Shown here: piece by piece, positions 1-8,724 of the stretch
How the letters are laid out: each line of letters starts with the position of its first letter
How positions within the stretch are numbered: position 1 is the stretch's first letter
Assembly (NCBI RefSeq): GCF_039872765.1
Contig: NZ_JBDPZC010000001.1
Span: forward strand, 868,001-932,000
DNA: 64,000 nucleotides
From: Roseateles_B flavus
Lineage (GTDB): Bacteria; Pseudomonadota; Gammaproteobacteria; Burkholderiales; Burkholderiaceae_C
Direction: 5' to 3'
Program-made: the position numbers and the translations under genes
Notes under the pieces: model-generated
Seen by the model: the letters and a program-made list of their open reading frames with translations, nothing else
Database searches by the model: none
What the model was told of the DNA's origin: nothing

Positions 1-608
1 GCGGCGTCCTTGCCAGGGTCCTGCGGCACTTCCGTGGCGCTGTCGTCGTTGGCGGATGGGCCGCGTCCCGGCCCGTGGTCGTGACGGTGCTGCTGCGGCC
101 GCATGCCGGCGCGCAGGTAGCGGTTGTGGTGGCTGGTCCGGGGCAGGAAGCGTGCGAGCTCCGTGAGGGCCATCTGGTAGACGCCGCGCTTGAACTCGAT
201 CACGGCCTCCAGCGGCACCCAATAGTCGTTCCAGCGCCAGGCGTCGAACTCGGGGTGGTCGGTGGCGCGCAGGTTCATGTCGCTGTCGCGGCCCATCAGC
301 TGCAGCAGGAACCAGATCTGTTTCTGGCCCCGGTAATGGCCACGGGCGTCGCGGCGTATGTAGTGCTCGGGCACCTCATAGCGCAACCAGTCGCGTGTGC
401 GCGCGATGATGCGCACATGCTCTGACCTCAAGCCCACTTCTTCGTGGAGCTCTCTGAACATCGCCTGCTCGGGCGTTTCGCCATGCTTGATGCCCCCTTG
501 CGGGAACTGCCAGGAGTGCGTGCGAATGCGCTTGCCCCAGAACACTTCGTTCCGGTGGTTGAGCAGGATGATGCCGACGTTGGGCCTGAAGCCTTCACGG
601 TCGAGCAT
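1..608 (-). CDS. rppH: RNA pyrophosphohydrolase RppH, 3' end beyond the window
   Basis: Nudix hydrolase that removes pyrophosphate from the 5' end of triphosphorylated mRNA and so starts 5'-end-dependent decay. Translation from the ATG at 606-608 begins MLDREGFRPNVGIILLN. It carries the family hallmark WQFPQGGI at residues 33-40 and a complete Nudix box from G38 through E44, R52-E53 and E56-E57. The reading frame is still open at position 1 after about 202 codons. That is already longer than E. coli RppH (176 aa); the extra C-terminal part is low complexity, rich in His, Gly, Pro and Asp. It diverges from proS across a relatively AT-rich 157-bp gap. The family call is very secure; the true C-terminus is not visible. 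Confidence 0.95.
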   Translation of the reverse strand, partial: MLDREGFRPNVGIILLNHRNEVFWGKRIRTHSWQFPQGGIKHGETPEQAMFRELHEEVGLRSEHVRIIARTRDWLRYEVPEHYIRRDARGHYRGQKQIWFLLQLMGRDSDMNLRATDHPEFDAWRWNDYWVPLEAVIEFKRGVYQMALTELARFLPRTSHHNRYLRAGMRPQQHRHDHGPGRGPSANDDSATEVPQDPGKDA

Positions 609-765
609 AATCAACCTCAAATCTTTAGTTGGATTGATTATTGCATCGGGCCTCGCCCCTTGCATGATCCTCGCTAACCCCAAGCCCAGGCGCGCCAGCC
701 GGGCGCCCGCTGTCAGGTGGGTGCCAGGAAGGCGCGCTGCCGGTTCTTACTCCGCTGTCTCCGCG
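609..765. promoter_or_regulatory. divergent rppH/proS promoter region
   Basis: This gap separates two divergent genes and has the only markedly AT-rich patch nearby (about 608-645). There AATCAA and TTGATT form imperfect inverted elements. A TTGATT hexamer near 633 could serve as a -35 element for proS, but no convincing -10 partner is seen at standard spacing. The promoter role is inferred from gene orientation and base composition. Confidence 0.35.
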
Positions 766-2511
766 ATGAAAGCCTCTCAGTTCTTCGTCTCCACGCTCAA
801 GGAAGCCCCCGCCGACGCCGAAGTCGTCAGTCACAAGCTCATGATGCGAGCCGGCATGATCAAGCGCCTGGGCGCCGGCATCTACAACTACATGCCCATG
901 GGTCTGCGTGTGATCCGCAAGGTGGAAGGCATCATCCGCGAGGAGATGAACCGCGCCGGTGCCGTGGAGCTGCTGATGCCGGTGGTGCAGCCCGCCGAGC
1001 TGTGGCAGGAGACGGGCCGCTTCGACAAGATGGGCCCCGAGTTGCTGCGCGTGAAGGACCGCCATGGCCGCGACTTCATCATCCAGCCCACCAGCGAAGA
1101 GGTGGTGACGGACATCGCCCGTCAGGAACTGCGCTCCTACAAGCAACTGCCCAAGAACCTGTACCACATCCAGACCAAGTTCCGTGACGAGCGCCGCCCC
1201 CGCTTCGGCGTGATGCGTGGCCGCGAGTTCACCATGAAGGACGCCTACTCCTTCGACCGTGACGTGGAAGCCGCCGGCCGCAGCTACGAGAACATGTTCC
1301 AGGCCTACTGCAAGATCTTCGATCGCCTGGGCCTGGAGTACCGTGCCGTGGCCGCCGATACCGGTGCCATCGGCGGTGACCGTTCGCATGAGTTCCAGGT
1401 GATCGCGGAGACCGGCGAGGACGCCATCGTCTACTGCCCCGACAGCGACTACGCCGCCAACATCGAGCTGGCAGAGGCCCTGCCCCTGCTCGCCAGCCGT
1501 GCCGCCGCGGCCCAGGCCCTGACCAAGACGCCCACGCCGGGCAAGAGCACCTGCGAGGACGTGGCCGCGCTGCTGAGCCTGCCCCTGTCGCAGACCGTCA
1601 AGTCCCTGGTGCTGGCCACCGACGAACTCAACGAGCACGGCGAAGTGGTCAAGACCCAGGTCTGGCTGCTGCTGGTGCGTGGCGATCACGAGCTCAACGA
1701 GGTCAAGGCCGGCAAGGTCGAGGGCTTGAAGGGTGGTTTCCGTTTCGCGACCGTCGGTGAGATCGAGGCGCACTTCGGCTGCAAGCCCGGCTACCTCGGC
1801 CCCATCGGCATGAAGCAGCCGGTGAAGGTCATCGCCGACCGCACGGTTGCGCAGATGGCTGATTTCGTCTGCGGTGCCAACGAGGCCGACTTCCACTTCA
1901 CCGGCGCCAACTGGGGCCGTGACCTGCCCGAGCCCGACGTGGTCGCCGACATCCGCAACGTCGTTGCCGGCGATCCCTCGCCCGACGGCAAGGGCCAACT
2001 GGCCATCCAGCGCGGCATCGAAGTGGGTCATGTGTTCTACCTGGGCACCAAGTATTCGGCGGCCATGAACGCCACCTTCCTCGATGAGACCGGCAAGCCC
2101 AAGCCCTTCGAGATGGGCTGCTACGGCATCGGCGTGACCCGCATCCTGGGCGCCGCCATCGAGCAGAACCATGACGATCGCGGCATCATCTGGCCCGATT
2201 CCATCGCTCCCTTCACCGTGGCGATCTGCCCCATCGGCATGGACCGCAGCGAGGAAGTCAAGGCTGCCGCCCAGCAGTTGTACGAGCAGCTCCAGGCCCT
2301 GGGCGTGGACGTGCTGCTGGATGACCGTGGCGAGCGTCCCGGTGCCATGTTTGCGGACTGGGAGCTGATCGGCGTGCCGCACCGCGTGGTGCTGTCGGAC
2401 CGCGGCCTCAAGGAAGGCCAGGTCGAGTACCAGGGGCGCCGTGATGCCGAGGCGACCAAGCTGGCCCTGGCCGAGGTGGTGGCGCATCTGCAGGCCCGCC
2501 TGAAGGCCTGA
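766..2511 (+). CDS. proS: prolyl-tRNA synthetase (bacterial type with editing insert)
   Basis: Class II aminoacyl-tRNA synthetase charging tRNA-Pro in the cytoplasm. The 581-residue length is normal for the bacterial form. The start is the ATG of MKASQFFVSTLKEAP, where homology to the family begins; the frame is open further upstream, but that part overlaps the divergent rppH region. The class II catalytic core is visible (QPTSEEVV, then FRDERRPRFGVMRGREFTMK). The central INS editing domain lies between, roughly residues 225-405, with GDHELNEVK carrying the conserved editing lysine. The motif 3 region GCYGIGVTR is followed by the C-terminal anticodon-binding domain. A transglycosylase gene starts 8 nt downstream, suggesting co-transcription. 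Confidence 0.97.
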   Translation: MKASQFFVSTLKEAPADAEVVSHKLMMRAGMIKRLGAGIYNYMPMGLRVIRKVEGIIREEMNRAGAVELLMPVVQPAELWQETGRFDKMGPELLRVKDRHGRDFIIQPTSEEVVTDIARQELRSYKQLPKNLYHIQTKFRDERRPRFGVMRGREFTMKDAYSFDRDVEAAGRSYENMFQAYCKIFDRLGLEYRAVAADTGAIGGDRSHEFQVIAETGEDAIVYCPDSDYAANIELAEALPLLASRAAAAQALTKTPTPGKSTCEDVAALLSLPLSQTVKSLVLATDELNEHGEVVKTQVWLLLVRGDHELNEVKAGKVEGLKGGFRFATVGEIEAHFGCKPGYLGPIGMKQPVKVIADRTVAQMADFVCGANEADFHFTGANWGRDLPEPDVVADIRNVVAGDPSPDGKGQLAIQRGIEVGHVFYLGTKYSAAMNATFLDETGKPKPFEMGCYGIGVTRILGAAIEQNHDDRGIIWPDSIAPFTVAICPIGMDRSEEVKAAAQQLYEQLQALGVDVLLDDRGERPGAMFADWELIGVPHRVVLSDRGLKEGQVEYQGRRDAEATKLALAEVVAHLQARLKA

Positions 2512-2518
2512 GGCGCCG

Positions 2519-3145
2519 ATGCAGCCAGCATCCCGCGCCCGGCGCGGCCTTCTCGCTGCATCGCTGCTGAGCTTCCTGCCCGTGGGCCGGGCCTGGGCGG
2601 GTGCCCAGGTCGAGGAGCCCCTGGCGGATTCGGTGCGTTCGGCGCTGTCGGCCTCGATCCGCAACAGCGCGCCGCCGCGGCCCCGCTTCGAGAAGATCGA
2701 GGACCGCCTGGCCTATCTGCGCTGGCTGGGCACCATGAGCGATCGACTGCGGCCGCGCAAGACCGAATCGCAGACCCGCATCGAATTCCTTGAGACCCTC
2801 TGGTACGAGGCCACGCGTGCCGGCCTGGATCCCAGCCTCGTCCTGGGCCTGGTCGAGGTGGAGAGCGGCTTCCGCAAGTACGCGATCAGCGTCGTCGGTG
2901 CCCGCGGCTACATGCAGGTGATGCCTTTCTGGGCCCGCCTGATCGGGGATGGCCAGGCTTCGCGCCTTTTCCACATGCAGACCAATCTGCGCTTCGGCTG
3001 CGTGATCATGCGCCACTACCTCGACCGGGAGGACGGCAATCTCTTCATGGCCCTGGGCCGCTACAACGGCAGTCGCGGGCGGCCGGAGTATCCCAATGCC
3101 GTGCTGGGCGCACGGCGCAAATGGCTGATGCCGGGCGAACGCTGA
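2519..3145 (+). CDS. periplasmic lytic transglycosylase (SLT domain)
   Basis: Peptidoglycan-cleaving enzyme of the Slt/MltE-like family, 208 residues. The N-terminus has a signal peptide (basic MQPASRARRG, hydrophobic stretch, AWA cleavage region). The SLT core has catalytic Glu115 in VEVESGF, followed by GARGYMQVMPFW, the usual second motif. A late RYNGS motif also fits. It starts 8 nt after proS and is convergent with ubiX, with a hairpin between the two genes. Its precise family and physiological partner are not determinable here. Confidence 0.88.
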   Translation: MQPASRARRGLLAASLLSFLPVGRAWAGAQVEEPLADSVRSALSASIRNSAPPRPRFEKIEDRLAYLRWLGTMSDRLRPRKTESQTRIEFLETLWYEATRAGLDPSLVLGLVEVESGFRKYAISVVGARGYMQVMPFWARLIGDGQASRLFHMQTNLRFGCVIMRHYLDREDGNLFMALGRYNGSRGRPEYPNAVLGARRKWLMPGER

Positions 3146-3168
3146 GACGGGCGGCGGCCCTGTCTCAG
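3142..3168. terminator. hairpin between convergent transglycosylase and ubiX genes
   Basis: CTGAGAC at 3142-3148 pairs perfectly with GTCTCAG at 3162-3168 and the stem is extended by a GGG/CCC inner helix. It overlaps the ends of both convergent genes. There is no clear U-tract, so a bidirectional transcription end is inferred from placement. Confidence 0.4.
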
Positions 3169-3758
3169 CGCGCCTCGCGCAAGCCCTGCCAGCGCTGGGG
3201 CTGGGCGCCGGCAATGCCGCAGAGGTCCAGCACCCGCTCCACGCCTTCGCTCACCAGCTCGTCCACGCTCTGCGGCTTCAGGTAGAAGGCCGGCAGGGGC
3301 GGGAAGATGATGCCGCCCATTTCCGTGACGGCCGTCATATTGCGCAGGTGCGCCAGGTTGAAGGGCGTCTCACGCACCATCAGCAGCAGGCGGCGGCGTT
3401 CCTTGAGCGTGACGTCGGCTGCCCGGGTGAGGAGGTTGTCGCCAAAGCCATGCGCAATGGCGGCCAGGCTCTTCATGGAGCAAGGCGCCACCACCATGGC
3501 CGTGGCCCCGAAGCTGCCGCTGGCCACGCAGGCGCCGATGTCGCCCGGCGCATGAGCCTGGGTGGCCTCCGCCTCCAGGGCATCGCGGTCCAGGCCCAGC
3601 TCATGGTGCACATTGAGCAGGCCGGCGGGCGTGGCGATCAGGTGGGTGTGCACCCCCAGCTCCCGGCATCGGCGCAACAGCTGCAGGCCATAGGCAGCGC
3701 CGCTGGCACCGCTGATGCCCACGATCAGGCGCTGCGGCGATGCGGGCGTGGCGCTCAC
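3165..3758 (-). CDS. ubiX: flavin prenyltransferase UbiX
   Basis: Makes prenylated FMN for the UbiD decarboxylase of ubiquinone synthesis. The 197-residue protein begins with the family pattern IVGISGASGAAYGLQLL, and has SFGATAMVVAPCSMKSLAAIA, RETPFNLAHLRNM and GGIIFPPLPAFY, all typical UbiX segments that bind FMN and the prenyl donor. The start codon is GTG and overlaps the TGA of grxD (GTGA), so the two are translationally coupled. It is the last gene of the minus-strand run that starts at hemA. Confidence 0.95.
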   Translation of the reverse strand: MSATPASPQRLIVGISGASGAAYGLQLLRRCRELGVHTHLIATPAGLLNVHHELGLDRDALEAEATQAHAPGDIGACVASGSFGATAMVVAPCSMKSLAAIAHGFGDNLLTRAADVTLKERRRLLLMVRETPFNLAHLRNMTAVTEMGGIIFPPLPAFYLKPQSVDELVSEGVERVLDLCGIAGAQPQRWQGLREAR

Positions 3759-4069
3759 TGGCCGCCCAGCGCCTGCTGCAGCTCGCCGCTCTCGTACATC
3801 TCCATCATGATGTCCGAGCCGCCGACGAACTCACCGCCGATGTAGAGCTGCGGAATGGTCGGCCAGTTGGCGTACTCCTTGATGCCCTGGCGCACTTCCT
3901 CGTCTTCCAGCACATTGAAGGTCTTGAGGTCCGTCACGCCGCAGGCCTTGAGGATCTGCACGGCGCGGCCGGAGAAGCCGCACATAGGGAACTGGGCATT
4001 GCCCTTCATGAAGAGCACCACCCGGTTGTTCTTGACCAGGTCGTCAATGCGTTGCTGAACGTCGCTCAT
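3755..4069 (-). CDS. grxD: monothiol glutaredoxin GrxD
   Basis: CGFS-type glutaredoxin that carries [2Fe-2S] clusters to target proteins. The 104-residue protein has the monothiol active site in FPMCGFSGRAVQIL, the glutathione-binding WPTIPQLYIGGEFVGG and the C-terminal GGSDIMMEM. The ATG at 4067-4069 (MSDVQQRIDDLVKNN) is chosen because it matches the family N-terminus; an upstream in-frame extension is possible but has no homology. Overlaps ubiX by 3 nt. Confidence 0.95.
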   Translation of the reverse strand: MSDVQQRIDDLVKNNRVVLFMKGNAQFPMCGFSGRAVQILKACGVTDLKTFNVLEDEEVRQGIKEYANWPTIPQLYIGGEFVGGSDIMMEMYESGELQQALGGQ

Positions 4070-4243
4070 GGCTTGATTCCTTGATGAAAAGCTGTGGCCG
4101 AAACTGCCTGGGGCGCTGCCCTCCGGCCTTGGCGTGATTATCGGGCACAGTGCATGCCCGGCGCCGCGCAAGGGCGTCTTGCGCCCGGCTTCGCCCCGGG
4201 AAGGGCCACTTTCTGACGCCGCTTGCTGATGCAGCTCAGGACT

Positions 4244-4879
4244 TCAGTAGCTGTAGCTGAGACCGAACTGCAGCACGGGCATCAGGCGGTTGTCGCGCAG
4301 GGCCTCATCCACGGAGCCCAGGCTGTTGCCCAGGCGCAGGCTGTTGCGGTTGATGAGGCCGACGTCGGCGCTGAAGCCCCAGCCGCCCCGCGTGGAGATG
4401 CCGCTGTAGCCGATGCCGATGTAGGAGAGCGTGCTGCCAGGATCGCCCCGGTCCGCCGTGGAGCCGACGGCGCGCAGGCCGATGGCCAGGGACTGCCCCA
4501 GGCTCATGGATTGCGGGCTCAGCGTCAGGCCGGAGCCGCTCTGCGTGATGCTCAGGGACCCCATCATCAGGCCACCCGTGGCCCGCAGGCCGCCGCGCAC
4601 GCCTTCGCCGAGCCCGGAGCGGGTGAGGTAGTAGTCACCCAGCAGGGCGGCGCTGAGGGACCGTGAGCTGCGGCCGGTGCTGGTATCCAGGCCATCCACC
4701 TGGCTCAGCTGCACGCGGGCCTGCCAGCGCAGGCCGGGCGCCTCGGTGCCGGTGGGATGGCCCATCAGCGGGGCCTGGGCCTGGGCTGGGGCCGCCATGG
4801 CAAGGGCCAGGGCGCTCACCACCAACCAGCCCATGGCCGTGGGCCAGCGGGATCCAGAGGGGGTGGGCAGGCTGCGCAT
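4244..4879 (-). CDS. secreted, probably outer-membrane beta-barrel protein of unknown function
   Basis: Not recognised as a named family. The 211-residue product has a signal peptide (about residues 1-35: basic start, hydrophobic core, APAQAQA cleavage region). The rest alternates polar and hydrophobic residues with many Gly and Ser, and the last residues are SYSY. An aromatic C-terminus of this kind is typical of beta-barrels recognised by BamA. A strong AAGGAG ribosome site lies just upstream of the ATG. It sits between prmC and grxD, which in related genomes are usually adjacent, so it is probably a lineage-specific insertion into the run. Function unknown. Confidence 0.7.
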   Translation of the reverse strand: MRSLPTPSGSRWPTAMGWLVVSALALAMAAPAQAQAPLMGHPTGTEAPGLRWQARVQLSQVDGLDTSTGRSSRSLSAALLGDYYLTRSGLGEGVRGGLRATGGLMMGSLSITQSGSGLTLSPQSMSLGQSLAIGLRAVGSTADRGDPGSTLSYIGIGYSGISTRGGWGFSADVGLINRNSLRLGNSLGSVDEALRDNRLMPVLQFGLSYSY

Positions 4880-5020
4880 GATGATCTCCTTGCAGCCGAG
4901 CGGGGGTGGAGATTGCCGCTCGGAGAACCATGCTACGCCGCGCGGGTAAATTTGTGCAGGATCAATTACCTGGTTTTACAGACATTGACTGAGGCCTGCG
5001 CCCCGCCTAGGAGGCAGCCA

Positions 5021-5845
5021 TCAGGGCTTGAGCGCCGCGCTGCAGCGGGGCTGGCCCCCCAGGTCGCGCTCGCAACCCTGATAGTGCAGGCCGGCGCCGC
5101 GTAGCAGATCCGCCACGGCCTGCTCCTGGTCGTAACCGTGCTCCAGCAGCAACAGACCGCCCGGCAGCAGGTGGGCGGGCGCACCCTCGATGATCTGCCG
5201 GAGGTCTGCCAGCCCTTGCTCCGGTGCGGCCAGGGCACTCAGGGGCTCGTGGCGCAGCGCCGGCAGGTGCTCGTCCTGGGGGGCGATGTAGGGCGGATTG
5301 CTCATCACCAGGTCGAAGCGCTCCGCGCCCAGCGGCTGCCACCAGGCGCCCTGCAGGAAGCGGACTTCCAGGCCCAGCCGGCCGGCATTGGCCTCGGCGA
5401 CGCCCAGGGCCTCGGCACTGAAGTCGGTCGCCGTCACGCTGGCCCGGGGATGGCGCTTCTTCACGGCCAGGGCGATGGCACCGCTGCCGGTGCCGAGGTC
5501 CAGCACCCGTGGCGCCGCCAGGCCGCAGCTGGTCAGCCAGCGCAGGGCGGCGTCGACGAGCACCTCGGTGTCGGGCCGCGGCACCAGGGTGGCCGGACTC
5601 ACCTGGAGGCGCAGGCCGTGGAATTCCTTGTGTCCGGTGAGGTAGGCGAGGGGCACCTCGTCCAGCCGCTGGCGGAGCCAGTTCTCGAAGCGGTCGCTCG
5701 TGCCGGCCGGCAGCGGGTCCTCGTCATGGCTGATCAGCCAGCTGCGGTCCCGGTCGAGCAGCGCGCACAGCAGCAACTGGGCCTCCAGGCGAGGCAGGCC
5801 GGCCTGCAGAGCACGCTGCTGGAGCTCGCGAACGGTGCAGCTCAT
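5021..5845 (-). CDS. prmC: peptide chain release factor glutamine methyltransferase PrmC
   Basis: SAM-dependent enzyme that methylates the glutamine of the GGQ motif in release factors. The 274-residue protein has an N-terminal helical domain, the SAM-binding motif LDLGTGSGAIALA near residues 115-127, and the catalytic NPPY signature at 183-186 (SNPPYIAPQDEHLP). The start at 5845 is set by the ATGA overlap with the stop of prfA, its own substrate gene; the coupling is the usual arrangement. Confidence 0.96.
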   Translation of the reverse strand: MSCTVRELQQRALQAGLPRLEAQLLLCALLDRDRSWLISHDEDPLPAGTSDRFENWLRQRLDEVPLAYLTGHKEFHGLRLQVSPATLVPRPDTEVLVDAALRWLTSCGLAAPRVLDLGTGSGAIALAVKKRHPRASVTATDFSAEALGVAEANAGRLGLEVRFLQGAWWQPLGAERFDLVMSNPPYIAPQDEHLPALRHEPLSALAAPEQGLADLRQIIEGAPAHLLPGGLLLLEHGYDQEQAVADLLRGAGLHYQGCERDLGGQPRCSAALKP

Positions 5846-6924
5846 CCGCGCCCTTCGAGGGCGGCCAGCTGCTCGGCGGCCTGGGCCTGCTGCAGTCCGC
5901 TGATGACGTCGCCGAGGTCGCCGTCCATGATGGCGCCGAGCTTGTAGAGCGTCAGGTTGATGCGGTGGTCGGTCAGCCGGCCCTGCGGGAAGTTGTAGGT
6001 GCGGATGCGGTCGCTGCGGTCGCCGCTGCCGATGAGGCTCTTGCGTGTGGCGGCTTCCTTGGCGGCGCGCTCGCTGCGTTCCTTGTCGCGCAGCCGCGCC
6101 GCCAGCACGGCCAGGGCCTTGGCCTTGTTGCGGTGCTGGCTGCGGTCGTCCTGGCATTCGGCGACCAGGCCGGTAGGCAGGTGGGTGATACGGATGGCGG
6201 AGTCCGTCTTGTTGACGTGCTGGCCACCGGCGCCGCTGGCGCGGAAGGTGTCGATGCGCAGCTCGGCGGGGTTGAGCTGGATCTCCTCGGCCTCGTCCGG
6301 CTCGGGCATCACTGCCACGGTGCAGGCGCTGGTGTGGATGCGCCCCTGCGATTCCGTCGCCGGCACGCGTTGCACGCGGTGGCCGCCGGACTCGAACTTG
6401 AGCCGGCCGTAGACCTGCTCGCCCTCGAGGCGCAGCACCAGCTCCTTGTAGCCGCCCAGGTCCGATTCATTGGCGGAGAGCGTCTCCGCGCGCCAGCCCT
6501 GCGACTCGGCATAGCGCAGGTACATGCGGGCCAGGTCGGCGGCAAAGAGCGCACTCTCGTCGCCGCCGGCGCCGGCCCGGATTTCCAGGAAGGCCGGGCG
6601 GACGTCATCCGGGTCCTTGGGCAGCAGGGCCAGCTGCAGCTCCTCGTGCAGGCGCGCCATGTCGGCTTCCGCGCCGGCGATCTCCTCGCGTGCCATCTCG
6701 GCCATCTCTGGATCCGACAGCAACTCGCGGGCGGCCGCCAGGTCCTGCTCACGCTGCAGGTAGCGCTGGTAGCGGGTGACGAGATCGGAGACCTCGGCCT
6801 GCTCGCGCGTCAGGGCGCGGTAGCGCTTCATGTCGGCGGCGATGCTGCCGTCGGCCAGCGTGGTGTCGAGCTCATGCAGCCGATGGCCCAGGCGTTCGAA
6901 CTGCTGGCGCAGACTGTCTTTCAT
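5842..6924 (-). CDS. prfA: peptide chain release factor 1
   Basis: Class I release factor reading UAA and UAG. It has 360 residues, the expected length. The codon-reading PAT tripeptide of RF1 is at residues 188-190 and the GGQ peptidyl-tRNA hydrolysis motif at 233-235 (GAGGQHVNKTDSA). It lies 91 nt downstream of hemA and overlaps prmC by 4 nt. UAG is used as a normal stop in this window (for example hemA and ampD). Confidence 0.97.
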   Translation of the reverse strand: MKDSLRQQFERLGHRLHELDTTLADGSIAADMKRYRALTREQAEVSDLVTRYQRYLQREQDLAAARELLSDPEMAEMAREEIAGAEADMARLHEELQLALLPKDPDDVRPAFLEIRAGAGGDESALFAADLARMYLRYAESQGWRAETLSANESDLGGYKELVLRLEGEQVYGRLKFESGGHRVQRVPATESQGRIHTSACTVAVMPEPDEAEEIQLNPAELRIDTFRASGAGGQHVNKTDSAIRITHLPTGLVAECQDDRSQHRNKAKALAVLAARLRDKERSERAAKEAATRKSLIGSGDRSDRIRTYNFPQGRLTDHRINLTLYKLGAIMDGDLGDVISGLQQAQAAEQLAALEGRG

Positions 6925-7015
6925 GGGAAGGATTCACAAGGAGAGAGGGCCAGGCCGCGGGCATGCAAGGGGCATGCGCGGGGCCTGGACGGACGAGCCA
7001 GGGCGAAGCGTAGCG

Positions 7016-8305
7016 CTAATGCTCGGCCGGGTCCTTGGCGCTCTTGCGCAGGAAGAGGCGCGAGACCGTGTGGGCCAGGGCCACACGATGCTCGCCGTCG
7101 GCGGCGTGCAGCTCGGCGAGGGTGCCGTGCAGCATCTTCTGGGTCAGGCCCTTGGACAGGGCTTCGAGCACGGCCTCGACATCCTCGCCACGCGCGAGCA
7201 GCTTGCGGGCGCGTTGCAGCTCGGCGCTGCGCCAGTCGTCCGCCTGCGCATGCAGGGCCTGGATCAGGGGCACGGTGTTGCGCTGGCCCAGCCAGTGCAC
7301 AAAGCTCTGCACGCCGGTCTCGATGATGGCCTCGGCCTGCTGCACGGCGGCCTGGCGCTTCTCGCCGGCGGACTGCACCAGCTGGGCGAGGTCGTCCACG
7401 GTGTAGAGGTAGACGTCGTCCAGCTGGGCGACTTCCTGCTCGATGTCCCGCGGCACGGCGAGGTCGACCATGAACATGGGCTTGTGGCGGCGCTTCTTCA
7501 GCGCGCTCTCCACGGCGCCCAGGCCGATCAGGGGGAGGCTGGAGGCCGTGCAGGAGATCACGGCGTCGAATTCATGCAGGCGCTGGGGCAGGTCGCTGAG
7601 GCGCAGGGCCTCGGCTCCCAGATGGGAGGCGAGCTTCTCGCCGCGCTCCAGCGTGCGGTTGGCCACGGCCATGCCCTGGGGATTACGGGCCGCGAAATGG
7701 GTGGCGACCAGCTCGATCATCTCGCCGGCGCCCACGAAGAGCACCCTGATACGGGCCAGGTCCTCGAAGAGCTGCCCGGCCAGGCGTACGGCCGCGGCGG
7801 CCATGCTGATGGAGTGTGCGCCGATCTCGGTGGAGCTGCGCACTTCCTTGGCCACCGAGAAGCTGCGCTGGAAGAGCTGGTGCAGGGTGGTGCCCAGGGT
7901 GCCGGCTTCGTCGGCCTCACGCACGGCCTGCTTCATCTGGCCCAGGATCTGGGGCTCGCCCAGCACCATGGAGTCCAGGCCGCTGGCCACGCGGAAGGCA
8001 TGGCGCGCGGCTGCGCTGCCTTCCTTGACGTAGGCATGGTTGAGCAGGGCATTGGAGGCCACGCCGCCGACCTCGGCCAGCCACTCGACCGTGGGCTGCA
8101 CCAGCTCACGGCCACCGGCCACATAGAGCTCGGTGCGGTTGCAGGTGGACAGCATGGCGGCCTCGGCGCCGATGCGGGTGCGTTGCTTCAGCTGCTCGCG
8201 CAGGCCCAGCAGGGCGGGCGCCAGCTGTTCGGCTGAAAGGGCGAACCGGCCGCGCAGATCCAGGGGCGCGGATTCGTGATTCAAGCCGAGGGCAAAGACC
8301 GACAT
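7016..8305 (-). CDS. hemA: glutamyl-tRNA reductase
   Basis: First committed step of C5-pathway haem synthesis: reduces glutamyl-tRNA with NADPH to glutamate-1-semialdehyde. 429 residues. The N-terminal GLNHESAPLDLRGRFAL, the catalytic cysteine C55 in STCNRTELY and the NADPH-binding domain (VLFVGAGEMIELVATHF) are visible, followed by the helical dimerisation tail. First gene of the minus-strand run hemA-prfA-prmC-grxD-ubiX. Ends with TAG. Confidence 0.97.
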   Translation of the reverse strand: MSVFALGLNHESAPLDLRGRFALSAEQLAPALLGLREQLKQRTRIGAEAAMLSTCNRTELYVAGGRELVQPTVEWLAEVGGVASNALLNHAYVKEGSAAARHAFRVASGLDSMVLGEPQILGQMKQAVREADEAGTLGTTLHQLFQRSFSVAKEVRSSTEIGAHSISMAAAAVRLAGQLFEDLARIRVLFVGAGEMIELVATHFAARNPQGMAVANRTLERGEKLASHLGAEALRLSDLPQRLHEFDAVISCTASSLPLIGLGAVESALKKRRHKPMFMVDLAVPRDIEQEVAQLDDVYLYTVDDLAQLVQSAGEKRQAAVQQAEAIIETGVQSFVHWLGQRNTVPLIQALHAQADDWRSAELQRARKLLARGEDVEAVLEALSKGLTQKMLHGTLAELHAADGEHRVALAHTVSRLFLRKSAKDPAEH

Positions 8306-8451
8306 GGTGCGATTATAAAATTCCAGGGCTTGCAGACAGGGCGGCTTGCTGCGTTGTCCGCATAGAAATACTTGATAAGCATCAATCCGTGCCGCTTTTG
8401 GCGCTGGCCCCTGCGCACCGGGCCGCCCTGCGGCCTCCTGGCGGGAATCCT

Positions 8452-8724
8452 GTGAGCCCTCTCGACGCCTTCTGGCACCTCGGCAATTTCCTTCTGCCCG
8501 CCTGGTTCGTGGCCGGCGTGGTCGCGGCGCTGATAAAGCTGCTGTGGCGCGCCGAGCTCAAGAGCCGCAGCGGGCGCCAGCTGTGGCTCTGGGGAGGCGC
8601 GGGCGGCACGCTGGGCCTGCTGCTGGCGCTGGTGCTGCTGGGGCACGACGGCAAGATGCTGGGCTACGGCCTGATGCTGCTGGCCATCGCGCTGCCGCAG
8701 GCCTGGCTGAGCCTGCGGCGCTGA
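8452..8724 (+). CDS. small inner-membrane protein of unknown function
   Basis: A 90-residue protein, taking the GTG at 8452 (VSPLDAFWHLGNFLLP) as start. An in-frame start at 8389 would add 21 unconserved-looking residues. Three hydrophobic segments are visible (about residues 10-28, 47-64 and 68-85), separated by a basic loop (LLWRAELKSRSGRQ), so it should span the inner membrane. Family not recognised. It diverges from hemA and is convergent with miaB, whose stop codon directly abuts its own. Confidence 0.7.
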   Translation: MSPLDAFWHLGNFLLPAWFVAGVVAALIKLLWRAELKSRSGRQLWLWGGAGGTLGLLLALVLLGHDGKMLGYGLMLLAIALPQAWLSLRR

